From Roseiarcus sp963742305 (lineage in GTDB: Bacteria > Pseudomonadota > Alphaproteobacteria > Rhizobiales > Beijerinckiaceae), in NCBI GenBank assembly GCA_963742305.1, contig CAVULN010000047.1, positions 1-64,000 on the forward strand: a DNA stretch of 64,000 nt, given 5' to 3'. This document shows positions 24,449-33,128 of the stretch, piece by piece (position 1 is the first letter of the stretch; every line of letters begins with the position of its first letter). The notes below the pieces were generated by a model, which was given only the letters and a program-made list of their open reading frames with translations, ran no database searches and was not told where the DNA came from. Position numbers and translations under genes: made by a program.

Positions 24449-27121
24449 TCAAGCCCGCGCCGCGCCTCTGACCGGTCTCTGCCTCTGGTCCGAGGCGATG
24501 ACGCCATAAAAGGCTGGAATCGCCAGCAGGTAGGCAAAGCCTGCGACCTCGATCACTGCTGCAAGGCCGAAGTTGGTCGCGATGACGGGCGCGGCCGCGG
24601 CGCCGATCACTGAAAAGCAGCCGTTGACGCCCCACGCCCAGACGAACATGTGATCCTTGTCAAGACGCCCGAGAGTCGTCATCGCGACCGGCATCGGGAA
24701 GCCCATCAGGAAGGCAGGCGGCGCGATCAAAATGAAGCAGATGACGAGGCGGGCCGCATAGGGGATCGCCCCGATCGCGTCGAGCGCATGCTCGAGGAAC
24801 AATCCGTAAAGAATGAGCATGGCGGCGACGGCGACGAACAGGACCGGCATGACCGTCCGCATGCGGGGCAAGGCGCGTTCCGAGGTCAGCGCGCCGAGAC
24901 CCGAGAACACCAGCATGCCGGTGATCAGCACTGACGCCGAAATCGTCGGGTTTCCGAGCGCCATGACAAAATGGGCGATGAGCCCGACCTCGACCATGAT
25001 GTAGCCCGCGCCCAGACAGGCGAAGTAGAGCACGGTCAGCGCCTTGCCGCGCGAGCGCGAAAAGATGGTCCGCCATCCCCAGATCAAGGGTATGGCGAGC
25101 AGGGCGGACGCCGTCAGGCAAGCGACGCCAAGGGTCGCCCAGATCAGAAGATAACCCCACTGGTCCTGCAACAGTTCAAGTCTGTCGAGCACGCGTGGCA
25201 GGTCGGCGGTCTTGACGTAAGCGGCGAAGTAGGGCGAATCGTTGGTCAGCGCCCGCGTGTTGAACACGTAGCGATCCGCGATCTTGGGCCATTCGCCGGT
25301 GATGAGCGCATGCCAGGCGAGCCGGCCCATGACCGTCGCCGGCAGAACGCCGTTGTCTGACTTGCCGGAGGGAGCCGCATCGTCGTCCGCGCCGGCCGAA
25401 GCGGCCGGTTCGCCTCCCGTCGGCGGACCCTCGCCGAGGGCGCCGAAAATCTGTTCGACGTAACCGGCCAGCGTGCTGTCGGTTTGCGAAGGATCATAGA
25501 AAAGGCCGGGCGAGTAGATTTCGTCAAACGACATGGCGCGCGTGTGGGCGCGCAGCCTTTCGATCTCCTCCGGGGTGAAGCCGCCATTCTTGTAGAGCAC
25601 CGTCGCCGTCGACAGGTACGACGAGGCGACGAAAAACGAATTGGCCATATGCGCGGGATCGACCTCGCGCGCCGCGGCGGCCATTGTCGCGTAGAGTTTC
25701 AAGACCGACTTTGGCGGCTCTTCCTTGTTCCACAACGTGACCGACAGCACGCCGCCCGGCGCCAGCGCGCGCATGTAGGTCTCCATCGCCTCCCGGGTAT
25801 AGGAGAACTTCTCGACGATGGCGAAGCCGCCGGGATTGGAGAGGCCGACGGAATCCGCAAGACTGAGGTCTATGACGTCAAAGCGCTCGCCCGTGCGCGC
25901 AAGGAAGTGACGGCCCTCGTAGTCGATGACGCGCACCTTGGAGAGGATGTCGCCGGTGAACTTGCGGATGACGTCGGAATGAAACGCCTCGAGCACGGCG
26001 CGGTTGCCCTCCGCGACCGTCACCTCCCTGGCGCCCGAGTGCAACGCAACCTCGGTCGAGATGCCGCCGCCGAACTGAACGATGAACGTCTTCGGAGCCG
26101 ATTTGACGATGTAGGGATACACCATCGGCAGGAACCGGAAATACGTCGTCTCCTTGTCGGTCAGATCGCGCATGATTCCGATCGGGCCGTCGCCGTCGAT
26201 ATAGAGGCCGAGATAGGCGTTGGCCGGCATCGTCTTGAGGCTGAAGGCCGCGTTGTCGGAGAGGCCCGGCGCGAAATGCAGATAGGAGCTCGAATACACC
26301 TCGAGAAAGCCGAAGGGCGACGAGCTCTCGTAGACTTTTTTCGCATCCGGGAATTTGCGCGCGTAGGCGACGCCCTTGTAGTCATTGGTCGCGAGCGTCT
26401 TCAGGCCCGCCATCTGCGGCAGGACGAAATGGCCCGCGAAGGCGGCCACGCCTGCGACGACAAACGGAACCAGCGTCGCGCGGCCTCCGGGACCGAACGC
26501 CCATGCGAGACAGGCGGCCAACCAGAGCGCCAATGGCGCGACGATCAGATTGGCGGGCGTGAAGACATACATCGCCAGGAGGAACACCAGGCCGCAAAGT
26601 CCGGCCCCGGCCAGATCGGCGAAGTAGACGCGCCCAAAAATGCGGTTGCTCCTCAGAAAGACGCATCCGAGGAAGAACGCGCCCGCCAGGAATGGCGTCA
26701 GCTCCGCCAGGAAAATCTGCAGGAGCTTCCACTTCTGCGCCGGGTCGGAAATGAGGAAGATCGCGTTGAAGCCGAGATGCTGCACATAAAGGTTCGCCCC
26801 GACTGCAAGCGGACCGAACAGGGCGAGCGAAACGGTCGCGGCTGAGCGCCAATGGCGGGCGAACCAGTCCTTGGCGACTGTCATCACCGCGCTCGCCAGG
26901 CCGAAGCCGAGCATCGCCAGACTCACCACCAGCGAGCCGAAATGCGCCCAGCTGCCGACGGCGAAGACTCGCATCACGTCGATCTGGAGCGCGATCACCG
27001 AGCCCGCGGCGAGGCCGACGGCGAAATAGAGCCCAAGGCGCGAGCCCGAAGCGGGATCCGTGTCGGGCCGGACCTGTGCGTCGAGGGTGTCGGCGGTCGG
27101 GACTTTGCTCGCGTCGTTCAT
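24449..27121 (-). CDS. Polytopic membrane protein with spermidine-synthase-like domain
   Basis: An 890-residue three-part protein. About seven membrane helices (residues 28-250) are followed by a soluble spermidine-synthase/SAM-methyltransferase-like domain (about 320-560; IVQFGGGISTEVALHSGAREVTVAEGN is the nucleotide loop, RFDVIDLSLADSVGL the second motif). A second bundle of helices (about 655-880) contains YFACLGAGYIMVEVGLIAHF. Such fusions are common in bacteria and have no assigned reaction; several motif residues differ from true SpeE. It lies 90 bp downstream of the Tat-exported methyltransferase on the same strand, a likely operon. Confidence 0.8.
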   Translation of the reverse strand: MNDASKVPTADTLDAQVRPDTDPASGSRLGLYFAVGLAAGSVIALQIDVMRVFAVGSWAHFGSLVVSLAMLGFGLASAVMTVAKDWFARHWRSAATVSLALFGPLAVGANLYVQHLGFNAIFLISDPAQKWKLLQIFLAELTPFLAGAFFLGCVFLRSNRIFGRVYFADLAGAGLCGLVFLLAMYVFTPANLIVAPLALWLAACLAWAFGPGGRATLVPFVVAGVAAFAGHFVLPQMAGLKTLATNDYKGVAYARKFPDAKKVYESSSPFGFLEVYSSSYLHFAPGLSDNAAFSLKTMPANAYLGLYIDGDGPIGIMRDLTDKETTYFRFLPMVYPYIVKSAPKTFIVQFGGGISTEVALHSGAREVTVAEGNRAVLEAFHSDVIRKFTGDILSKVRVIDYEGRHFLARTGERFDVIDLSLADSVGLSNPGGFAIVEKFSYTREAMETYMRALAPGGVLSVTLWNKEEPPKSVLKLYATMAAAAREVDPAHMANSFFVASSYLSTATVLYKNGGFTPEEIERLRAHTRAMSFDEIYSPGLFYDPSQTDSTLAGYVEQIFGALGEGPPTGGEPAASAGADDDAAPSGKSDNGVLPATVMGRLAWHALITGEWPKIADRYVFNTRALTNDSPYFAAYVKTADLPRVLDRLELLQDQWGYLLIWATLGVACLTASALLAIPLIWGWRTIFSRSRGKALTVLYFACLGAGYIMVEVGLIAHFVMALGNPTISASVLITGMLVFSGLGALTSERALPRMRTVMPVLFVAVAAMLILYGLFLEHALDAIGAIPYAARLVICFILIAPPAFLMGFPMPVAMTTLGRLDKDHMFVWAWGVNGCFSVIGAAAAPVIATNFGLAAVIEVAGFAYLLAIPAFYGVIASDQRQRPVRGAARA

Positions 27122-27211
27122 CGGGTCTCGGGGCGACCGGTCAGTCGCGACGGGCCGCGCTTCAGGCCGGCGCGTCGGCGCGTCCGAAGCGATTTCTGCG
27201 TCAACCGGGCG

Positions 27212-28081
27212 CTAGTTATTGTGGGTGCCGACGATATGGTCGCCTTCAAGCTTGGTGAACGGAACGAACGGAACAATCCGTCCGCCGTAGATGTCGGATC
27301 GCGCGACCGTCATCTGGCCATCAGGCTGTTGCGTCTTGACCACCTTCAGGACGCGCTGGGCTCCCGGCGGTCCGACCGGAATGACCATGATTCCGCCCGG
27401 CTTGAGTTGCTGCAAGAGCGGCGGGGGAACATGGTCGATGCCACAAGTGACGATAATCTTGTCGAACGGGGCAGCCTCCTCCCAGCCGTAATAGCCATCC
27501 GCGTTCTTCGTCTTGATGACCTCGAACTCCTTGTACCCGTCCTTGATGAGCTCGTCGTAGATCGACCGTGTGCGCTCGGCCAGCGGCTGGATGATTTCGA
27601 TCGTGTAGACTTGGTCTGTCATGTGCGAGAGGTAGGCCGACTGGTAGCCCGAGCCGGTGCCGATCTCCAGCACCCTCTGGCCGACCTGGGGATCGATGTT
27701 CGAGGTCATCCTGCCAACGAGGTGAGGGCCGGAAATCGTCACGCCATAGCCGATGTCGAGAAAGTCGTAGCTATAGGCGCGGGAGAGATTCTGCTTGAGG
27801 ACGAATTTTTCCCGCGGCGTCAAAAGGAAGGCATGCTTGTTGCGATCGTTGAGGAGGTCCTCGTTGCGGACCATCACCCCGAACCGGTCGAACCGCTCGC
27901 CAAGAAATTTCGGATCCTCTCCCCGGTTCGCCACGCCCCAGGCGATGAACTTCTCGCGATTGTCCATCGGCGGCGCCATGTCGAAGGCGAAAGGCGTCGG
28001 CACGTCGGCGAACGCCAGCCGCGGCGCGAGCGAACCCGCGATCAGACCGGCGGCGCCGGCGACAAATTGACGTCTTCGCAC
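27212..28081 (-). CDS. Tat-exported protein-L-isoaspartate O-methyltransferase-like protein
   Basis: PCMT-family Rossmann methyltransferase of 289 residues. The GTG at 28081 follows AGGAGG by six bases; the frame to 28096 would use that ribosome site as coding DNA. The N-terminus is a twin-arginine signal, MRRRQFVAGAAGLIAGSLA ending LAFA-D. The body has RVLEIGTGSGYQSAYL (SAM loop), VYTIEIIQPLAERTR, FDKIIVTCGIDHVPPPLLQQL and GGIMVIPVG, all PCMT motifs. Export is odd because SAM is cytoplasmic. It is probably in an operon with the downstream membrane spermidine-synthase-like protein. Confidence 0.8.
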   Translation of the reverse strand: MRRRQFVAGAAGLIAGSLAPRLAFADVPTPFAFDMAPPMDNREKFIAWGVANRGEDPKFLGERFDRFGVMVRNEDLLNDRNKHAFLLTPREKFVLKQNLSRAYSYDFLDIGYGVTISGPHLVGRMTSNIDPQVGQRVLEIGTGSGYQSAYLSHMTDQVYTIEIIQPLAERTRSIYDELIKDGYKEFEVIKTKNADGYYGWEEAAPFDKIIVTCGIDHVPPPLLQQLKPGGIMVIPVGPPGAQRVLKVVKTQQPDGQMTVARSDIYGGRIVPFVPFTKLEGDHIVGTHNN

Positions 28082-28321
28082 CAATGGCCTCCTCAACCGG
28101 CCGTTCGCCGGTTCGATTGACGCCGCCTGATATCCTAATCAAACGCAAAACGCGACACCCATGGGCGCAAATTTCAGCACAGATGACGGATCGTCAGGTC
28201 GCCCGCAATGCGCGCTCTCAGCCTGTGCAGCGGCTGGGCGGGGCGCCCGTCGCCTGAAGCGTGCGCTCAACCGGAGGCGAGTGTCGAACCAACAATCGCG
28301 CAATCGTGAGAGGAAACCGCA

Positions 28322-29776
28322 TTGCGCCGGCCGCGCAAAAGCGACACCTCTAGCCGCTCGCCGTCGCCGGAACGCCCGGCGCCGACCGCCGGCGCCCGGC
28401 GGGCCCAACGGCAGGAGGCCCACCTGCTCGACCGTGAACCCTTCGACCGGTCGCGCCGCTCGGTTCGCGGCGCGACCGAGGCCCCGACGCTGCTTCAGCG
28501 CTGGCTCGGCTGGGCGGTTCCGGCGACGCCGCAGGAGCGCGCTGCGGCGCTCTGGTCCTTCGCCTATTTCTTCATGCTCCTCGCGGGCTACTACGTGCTC
28601 AGGCCGCTCAGGGACCGGATGGGCATCGCCGGCGGCGTCAAAGCACTGCCGTGGATGTTTACCGCGACCTTCCTGACCCTGCTCGTGATGCAGCCGCTCT
28701 ACGGCGCGCTGGTGGCGAAGCTGCCGCGCGCCCGGTTCATCGCCGTAGTCTATCATTTCTTCGTCGCCAATCTCGCCTTGTTCTGGCTTCTGCTGACCCT
28801 GAACGTGGCGCCGGTCATCGTGGCGCGCGTCTTCTTCGTCTGGGTGAGCGTGTTCAGTCTCTTCGCCGTCGCGGTGTTCTGGTCGTTCATGGCCGACCTC
28901 TTCGACAGCGAACAGGGCAAGCGCCTCTTCGGCTTCATCGGGGCGGGCGGCACCGCCGGCTCGCTTATCGGCCCGATCATCACCATCGGCCTTTCCGCGC
29001 CGCTCGGCCCCGTCAACCTCCTGATCGTCGCAATTGTGCTCCTGGAACTCGCGGTGTTCTGCGTCCATCGGCTCGAGCGCGCGGCCAACGCCCGTCGGGG
29101 TCCGCAGCCGGAGCCGTCTCGCGTCGGCGGCAGCGCCTTCGCGGGGCTGTCCGAGCTTTTTCGCTCCCCTTACCTGCTCGGCGTCGGCGCATGGGTCAGC
29201 TTGCTCTCCTTCGGGGCGACCATTCTCTATCTCGAGCAGGCCAACATCGTCGCCGCGACGGTTCACGGGGCCGGCGCGCAAACCCGGATCTTCGCCAGCA
29301 TCGACCTCGCGGTAGGGCTGCTCAGCCTTGCGACGCAGGTCTTCGCCACCGGACAATTGCTCAAACGCTTCGGCTCGGGCGTGGCTGCGGGCGCGCTGCC
29401 GGCGGTCTATATCGTGGGGTTCGCGGCGCTGGCGGTCGTCCCGAGCCTCATGGCCGTGGTCACGATCCAGATCGTCCAGCGCTGGATGAACTTTGCGGTC
29501 GCCAATCCGGCGCGTCAGGTGTTCTTCACCGTGGTCAGCCGCGAGGAGAAGTACAAGGTCAAGAACGTCATCGACGTGGTGGTCTATCGCGGATCGGACG
29601 CGCTCTATGGCTGGCTGTTCGGCAGTCTGGAAGCGCTGGGGCTCAAGATCCCGGCGATCGCCATCTGCGCGCTGCCGGTGGCGGCGGGTTGGCTTGCGCT
29701 GTCGGCGGCGCTGGGACGGACTCAGGCGCGCCGGGCCGTGCAAGAGGGAACGGCGGCGGCCGCAGCGGGAGAATGA
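28322..29776 (+). CDS. MFS/ATP-ADP-exchanger-like permease
   Basis: Polytopic permease of about 484 residues with 12 hydrophobic helices. YYVLRPLRDRMGIAGGVKALP matches the conserved start of bacterial NTP/NDP exchange-transporter-like (TLC/MFS) proteins, and SREEKYKVKNVIDVVVYRGSD is another hallmark. A TTG at 28322 is supported by GAGAGGA eight bases upstream; it gives a 60-residue Arg-rich cytoplasmic N-terminus of unknown role, so the true start may lie downstream. The substrate is unknown. It is divergent from the Tat methyltransferase gene and two bases upstream of the aldo/keto reductase. Confidence 0.75.
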   Translation: MRRPRKSDTSSRSPSPERPAPTAGARRAQRQEAHLLDREPFDRSRRSVRGATEAPTLLQRWLGWAVPATPQERAAALWSFAYFFMLLAGYYVLRPLRDRMGIAGGVKALPWMFTATFLTLLVMQPLYGALVAKLPRARFIAVVYHFFVANLALFWLLLTLNVAPVIVARVFFVWVSVFSLFAVAVFWSFMADLFDSEQGKRLFGFIGAGGTAGSLIGPIITIGLSAPLGPVNLLIVAIVLLELAVFCVHRLERAANARRGPQPEPSRVGGSAFAGLSELFRSPYLLGVGAWVSLLSFGATILYLEQANIVAATVHGAGAQTRIFASIDLAVGLLSLATQVFATGQLLKRFGSGVAAGALPAVYIVGFAALAVVPSLMAVVTIQIVQRWMNFAVANPARQVFFTVVSREEKYKVKNVIDVVVYRGSDALYGWLFGSLEALGLKIPAIAICALPVAAGWLALSAALGRTQARRAVQEGTAAAAAGE

Positions 29777-29778
29777 GG

Positions 29779-30675
29779 ATGAGCCGCATCACCCGACGGG
29801 ATTTGGCCGCGCTCGCAGGCGCCGCGCTGCTGACACGCAAGGCTTTGGCGCAAAACGGCCCGGGGCCGCTGATCGAACGGGCCATTCCGGGTTCGGGCGA
29901 GCGCCTGCCCGTCGTCGGCCTCGGCACCGCACGGATTTTCGACACCAACGACGAGCGAGCCCGGCGCGCAGCCTCGCAGGTCATCGGCGCGCTGGTTGCC
30001 GCCGGCGGACGGGTCGTCGATACGGCGTCGTCCTATGGCGAGGCGGAAAGCGTGCTCGGCGATGTGACCGGCCCCGCGGCGCTGCGCGACAGGCTTTTCA
30101 TCGCAACCAAGCTCGAGGCGCCCGACGAGGCCGAGCTCAAGCGCTCGCTCGCCCGCCTCAGGACGCCGAGAGTCGACCTCCTTCAGCTCCACAACGTGCG
30201 TGATCCCCATCAGTCCCTGTCCCAGTTCAAGGCGTGGAAGGCGCAGGGGCTTTGCCGCTATGTCGGAATCACCTCCACCTTCCACGGCGATTTCGCCGCC
30301 GTCGAGGCGGTGCTCGGGCGCGAGCGGCCGGATTTCGTGCAGATCGACTATTCGCTCGACGACCGCGAGGCGGAGAAGCGCACCCTGCCCCTGGCGGCCG
30401 AGGTCAAGGCTGGCGTCCTGACCGCGCTCCCCTTCGGGCGCGGGCGCCTGTTCCGCGCGGTGCGCGGGCAGGCGGTCCCCGGCTGGGCCGCGGGTTTCGC
30501 GGGCAGCTGGGCGCAGTTTTTTCTCAAATACCTCATCGCCGACGAGCGTGTGACGGCTGTCATTCCCGGCACGTCCGACCCGGCGCATATGGCGGACAAC
30601 CTCGGCGCCATGCGCGGCGCGCTGCCAGACCAGGATCAGCGCAAGCGGATGGCCGCCTTCATCGAGGGCCTTTAG
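29779..30675 (+). CDS. Exported (Tat) aldo/keto reductase
   Basis: 298-residue aldo/keto reductase with a Tat-type signal (MSRITRRDLAALAGAALL, then TRKALA). Motifs are VVDTASSYGEAESVLG (Asp and Tyr), LFIATKLEAPD (Lys), VDLLQLHNVRDP, YVGITSTFHGDF and VTAVIPGTSDPAHMADN. NADPH would have to be loaded before Tat export. The ATG at 29779 is preceded by GAATGAGG and directly follows the permease stop. Probably co-transcribed with the permease and the next Tat oxidoreductase. Confidence 0.82.
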   Translation: MSRITRRDLAALAGAALLTRKALAQNGPGPLIERAIPGSGERLPVVGLGTARIFDTNDERARRAASQVIGALVAAGGRVVDTASSYGEAESVLGDVTGPAALRDRLFIATKLEAPDEAELKRSLARLRTPRVDLLQLHNVRDPHQSLSQFKAWKAQGLCRYVGITSTFHGDFAAVEAVLGRERPDFVQIDYSLDDREAEKRTLPLAAEVKAGVLTALPFGRGRLFRAVRGQAVPGWAAGFAGSWAQFFLKYLIADERVTAVIPGTSDPAHMADNLGAMRGALPDQDQRKRMAAFIEGL

Positions 30676-30724
30676 CCTTCCCGTCCCGGCGGCATCGGAA
30701 AGCCCGTGTCACAGGAGCCCAATC

Positions 30725-31471
30725 ATGACGACGCATCCGTTTTTTCAGTTCGACCGCCGCAGGCTTCTCGGCCTCGCGGCAGGCGCCGCGGCGACGGCTC
30801 CGTTCGCCGCCTTCGCCGCGGCCGGCGGCGATGCGCAGCTCAAGGTCGCCACCATCGGTTCAGGCCGCGAGGGCGGAGCGCTTGGCGCGCTCTTCGCCAA
30901 ACAGGGCCACCCGGTGATGTTCTCCTCCCGGCATCCCGATGAGCTCAAGGACCTCGTCGCCAGCGCCGGGCCGACGGCGCAGGCGGGGACGGTCGAGCAG
31001 GCGGTCGCGTTCGGCGACGTCATCCTGATCGCCGTGCCCTATACCGCGGTCGAAGGGATCGGCAAGGACTACGGCAAGGCTCTCGCCGCCAAGCAACTTG
31101 TCATCGACGTCTCGAACCCGATCGCGCGGCGCGACGGCGACGCGATCGCAAGCTGGGCCGCCGAGCAGGGCGGACCCGGCCTCGCCACCGCGAAACTCTT
31201 GCCGGGGGCGCATCTCGTGCGCGCCTTCAACGCGATCAATTTTCGCAAGCTGCCTGAGGATGCGCATCGGGCGGGCGAGCCAATCGGCGTGCCGGTCGCC
31301 GGCGACGACCCGGCCGCGATCGCGCTCGCGACGCGTCTGATCCGGGAGATCGGCTTCGAGCCGGTGGTCGTCGGGGGCCTGGCGATGGGCAAGTATCTCG
31401 TGCCGGGAACGCCGCTCGCCGGAGAACATACCGCGGAGGAGATCCGTCGGATCGCCGCGACCCTCAAGTGA
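30725..31471 (+). CDS. Exported (Tat) NADP-binding oxidoreductase, F420-reductase-like
   Basis: 248 residues. The N-terminal RRRLLGLAAGAAATAPFAAFA is a twin-arginine signal, followed by a Rossmann fold: KVATIGSGREGGALGALFA (NADP loop), VMFSSRHPDEL, VILIAVPYTAVEGIG, VIDVSNPI and VRAFNAINF. This matches the NADP-oxidoreductase/coenzyme-F420-type family (COG2085), whose substrates are often unknown. It is the third Tat-type enzyme in 4.3 kb and lies 49 bp after the aldo/keto reductase. Confidence 0.8.
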   Translation: MTTHPFFQFDRRRLLGLAAGAAATAPFAAFAAAGGDAQLKVATIGSGREGGALGALFAKQGHPVMFSSRHPDELKDLVASAGPTAQAGTVEQAVAFGDVILIAVPYTAVEGIGKDYGKALAAKQLVIDVSNPIARRDGDAIASWAAEQGGPGLATAKLLPGAHLVRAFNAINFRKLPEDAHRAGEPIGVPVAGDDPAAIALATRLIREIGFEPVVVGGLAMGKYLVPGTPLAGEHTAEEIRRIAATLK

Positions 31472-31516
31472 TCCCAACGCCGCCCTCGCCGCTTCTCTCC
31501 ATTCTGCATATCAGAA

Positions 31517-31545
31517 ATAATGCGGCCGGCTCTCCGGTTTGTCAA
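31517..31545 (-). promoter_or_regulatory. Minus-strand consensus promoter in a convergent intergenic region
   Basis: TTGACA (31545-31540), a 17-bp spacer, then CATTAT (31522-31517). Immediately downstream is the palindrome TTCTG-N5-CAGAA (31502-31516), which would lie around the start of transcription. The transcript would run antisense to the preceding oxidoreductase gene; no ORF of its own is visible. Confidence 0.5.
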
Positions 31546-31618
31546 GAATTTGTTTGCGCGGCGGCTGGCGCCCAGCGGAAAGACCGCTCGTCCTGAAGGC
31601 CAAGCGTCGTTATCGGGT

Positions 31619-32671
31619 TCACATCGTCGCCTGGTTCGGAGCCAGTTCGGGTCGGCCTTTTTCGCCCCGCAGGCCGGCGACGAGGCCTCTGATCGCCGCG
31701 GCGAAGTTGCGCGTCGATCCGGCCGCCAGATATTCACCGGTCCTGAGGAAGGACACGAACACGGTCCACGCAAACCAGCCCCGGTGATGCTGGCGCACGA
31801 AACGCAGCTTGTTGCGGTTGACGAGATAGACAAAGGCGACGGAACGCCTGGCGCGCTTGCCGGACGCGCCCGACGAACTCCCTCCGATATGGGGCACAAT
31901 GGAATTATGGGCGTAGCCGACGCCGCACGCCGCCTTGGCGCGAACCCCCCAGTCGAAATCCTCCCAATAGAGCCAATAGGAATCGTCCATGAGCCCGATC
32001 CTGCCGATGCAGGCCCGGGTCACATAGAACGAGACCCCGGTCGGCGAATCCATGCGCCGCTCGAGGTCGTCGGGGTCCGGCGGGGGATCAGCGGGGGCGA
32101 AAATGTCGACCCCCGTCTGCCTGGCGCTGAGCTTGTGCCACTTCAGGCCTCGCGAGGAGGTGATGTCCGAACGGTCTGCGAACATGATCCGGCTCTGAAC
32201 CATGCCCTTGCCCCGCCTTTCCGCGTAACGCACCAGTTCGGCCAGGGCTTCCGGCTCGGGCCAAGTGTCGGGGTTGAGGATCCAGACGCCCTCCCAGCTG
32301 CGCTCTGGCAGAAAGAGCCTGATCCAGGCATTGACCCCGCCCGGAAAGCCGAGGTTCTCCCGCGCCTGGCCGACGAAAACCGGCGCGCCGGCGCCCGCGA
32401 GAGAGAATCGCCGGACGCGCGCAAAGACCGGCGCATCGGTTTCCGCGCCGCCCGCCTCGCCAGCGCAAGGACCGCCCGGGGCCGACAGGGCTTCGGTCAG
32501 CGCGTCGAAGGCGCGGGGACCCCCATTCTCGCAAATGAAGACCGCAAACCTTGGGCACGAGCGCTGCCCGCCGAGCGCGGTCAGGCATTTGACGATATCG
32601 GCTGCGTTCCCGAACCCCACAATGACAATCGGGACCGCGACGCCGGACAGCATCCGGGGATCGCTCCTCAT
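31619..32671 (-). CDS. Glycosyltransferase family 2 protein
   Basis: 350-residue GT-A-fold glycosyltransferase of the rhamnosyl/WbbL-like type. The N-terminal VPIVIVGFGNAADIVKCLTAL, ENLGFPGGVNAWIR, the DxD-like VWILNPDTWPEPEALAEL and the acceptor-side block SFYVTRACIGRIGLMDDSYWLYWEDFDWGVRA are characteristic. The sugar and acceptor are unknown; envelope polysaccharide is likely. It directly follows a small acyl-carrier-protein-like gene (18-bp gap), suggesting a joint role. Confidence 0.85.
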   Translation of the reverse strand: MRSDPRMLSGVAVPIVIVGFGNAADIVKCLTALGGQRSCPRFAVFICENGGPRAFDALTEALSAPGGPCAGEAGGAETDAPVFARVRRFSLAGAGAPVFVGQARENLGFPGGVNAWIRLFLPERSWEGVWILNPDTWPEPEALAELVRYAERRGKGMVQSRIMFADRSDITSSRGLKWHKLSARQTGVDIFAPADPPPDPDDLERRMDSPTGVSFYVTRACIGRIGLMDDSYWLYWEDFDWGVRAKAACGVGYAHNSIVPHIGGSSSGASGKRARRSVAFVYLVNRNKLRFVRQHHRGWFAWTVFVSFLRTGEYLAAGSTRNFAAAIRGLVAGLRGEKGRPELAPNQATM

Positions 32672-32689
32672 GCCGCCCGGGATCTGGCT

Positions 32690-32929
32690 TCAGGCCTCAT
32701 TGGCGTATTTGCTCATGATCGATACGGTTTTGTCGAAATTGCTCATTTCGAGAATGTCGTCCGTCTCGAGCATCGTGTCGAATTCCGATTCGAGCGCGGC
32801 GACCAGGATCATGTGACCGATCGACGTCCAGGCCGGGTAGTCCTGATAAACGAGCTTCGCCGTATTGGCGTCGTCGTCCAGGTCGAAGCTCTCCTTGAAC
32901 GCGCTGAACACACGGTCCCTTACCGTCAT
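32690..32929 (-). CDS. Acyl-carrier-protein-like protein
   Basis: 79 residues, the size of an ACP. The segment PAWTSIGHMILVAALESEFDTML aligns with the phosphopantetheine site DSLGHMNLV...LEEEF; the carrier Ser is kept, but the preceding Asp is Thr. Solitary ACPs like this often serve envelope or amino-acid-activating pathways. It is distinct from the fatty-acid AcpP at 43845. RBS GGAGG lies upstream of the ATG at 32929, and the glycosyltransferase gene follows. Confidence 0.75.
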   Translation of the reverse strand: MTVRDRVFSAFKESFDLDDDANTAKLVYQDYPAWTSIGHMILVAALESEFDTMLETDDILEMSNFDKTVSIMSKYANEA

Positions 32930-33128
32930 TGGCCACGCCTCCGCGATTTGTCAGGTTTTGCCTGGCGGTTTCTTCTCTGGGACCCGGCACGACGAGACGA
33001 TTCGCCCCCGGTCCGGATACGCTCGCCACCGCATGCCGAACGGCCGCCATATGCACGGGGACAGCGGAGGAGCGCAAGGCCGGGAGACGGGCGCGCCGGA
33101 AGACCTGGCGAGCCGGCCCTTTGAGAGG

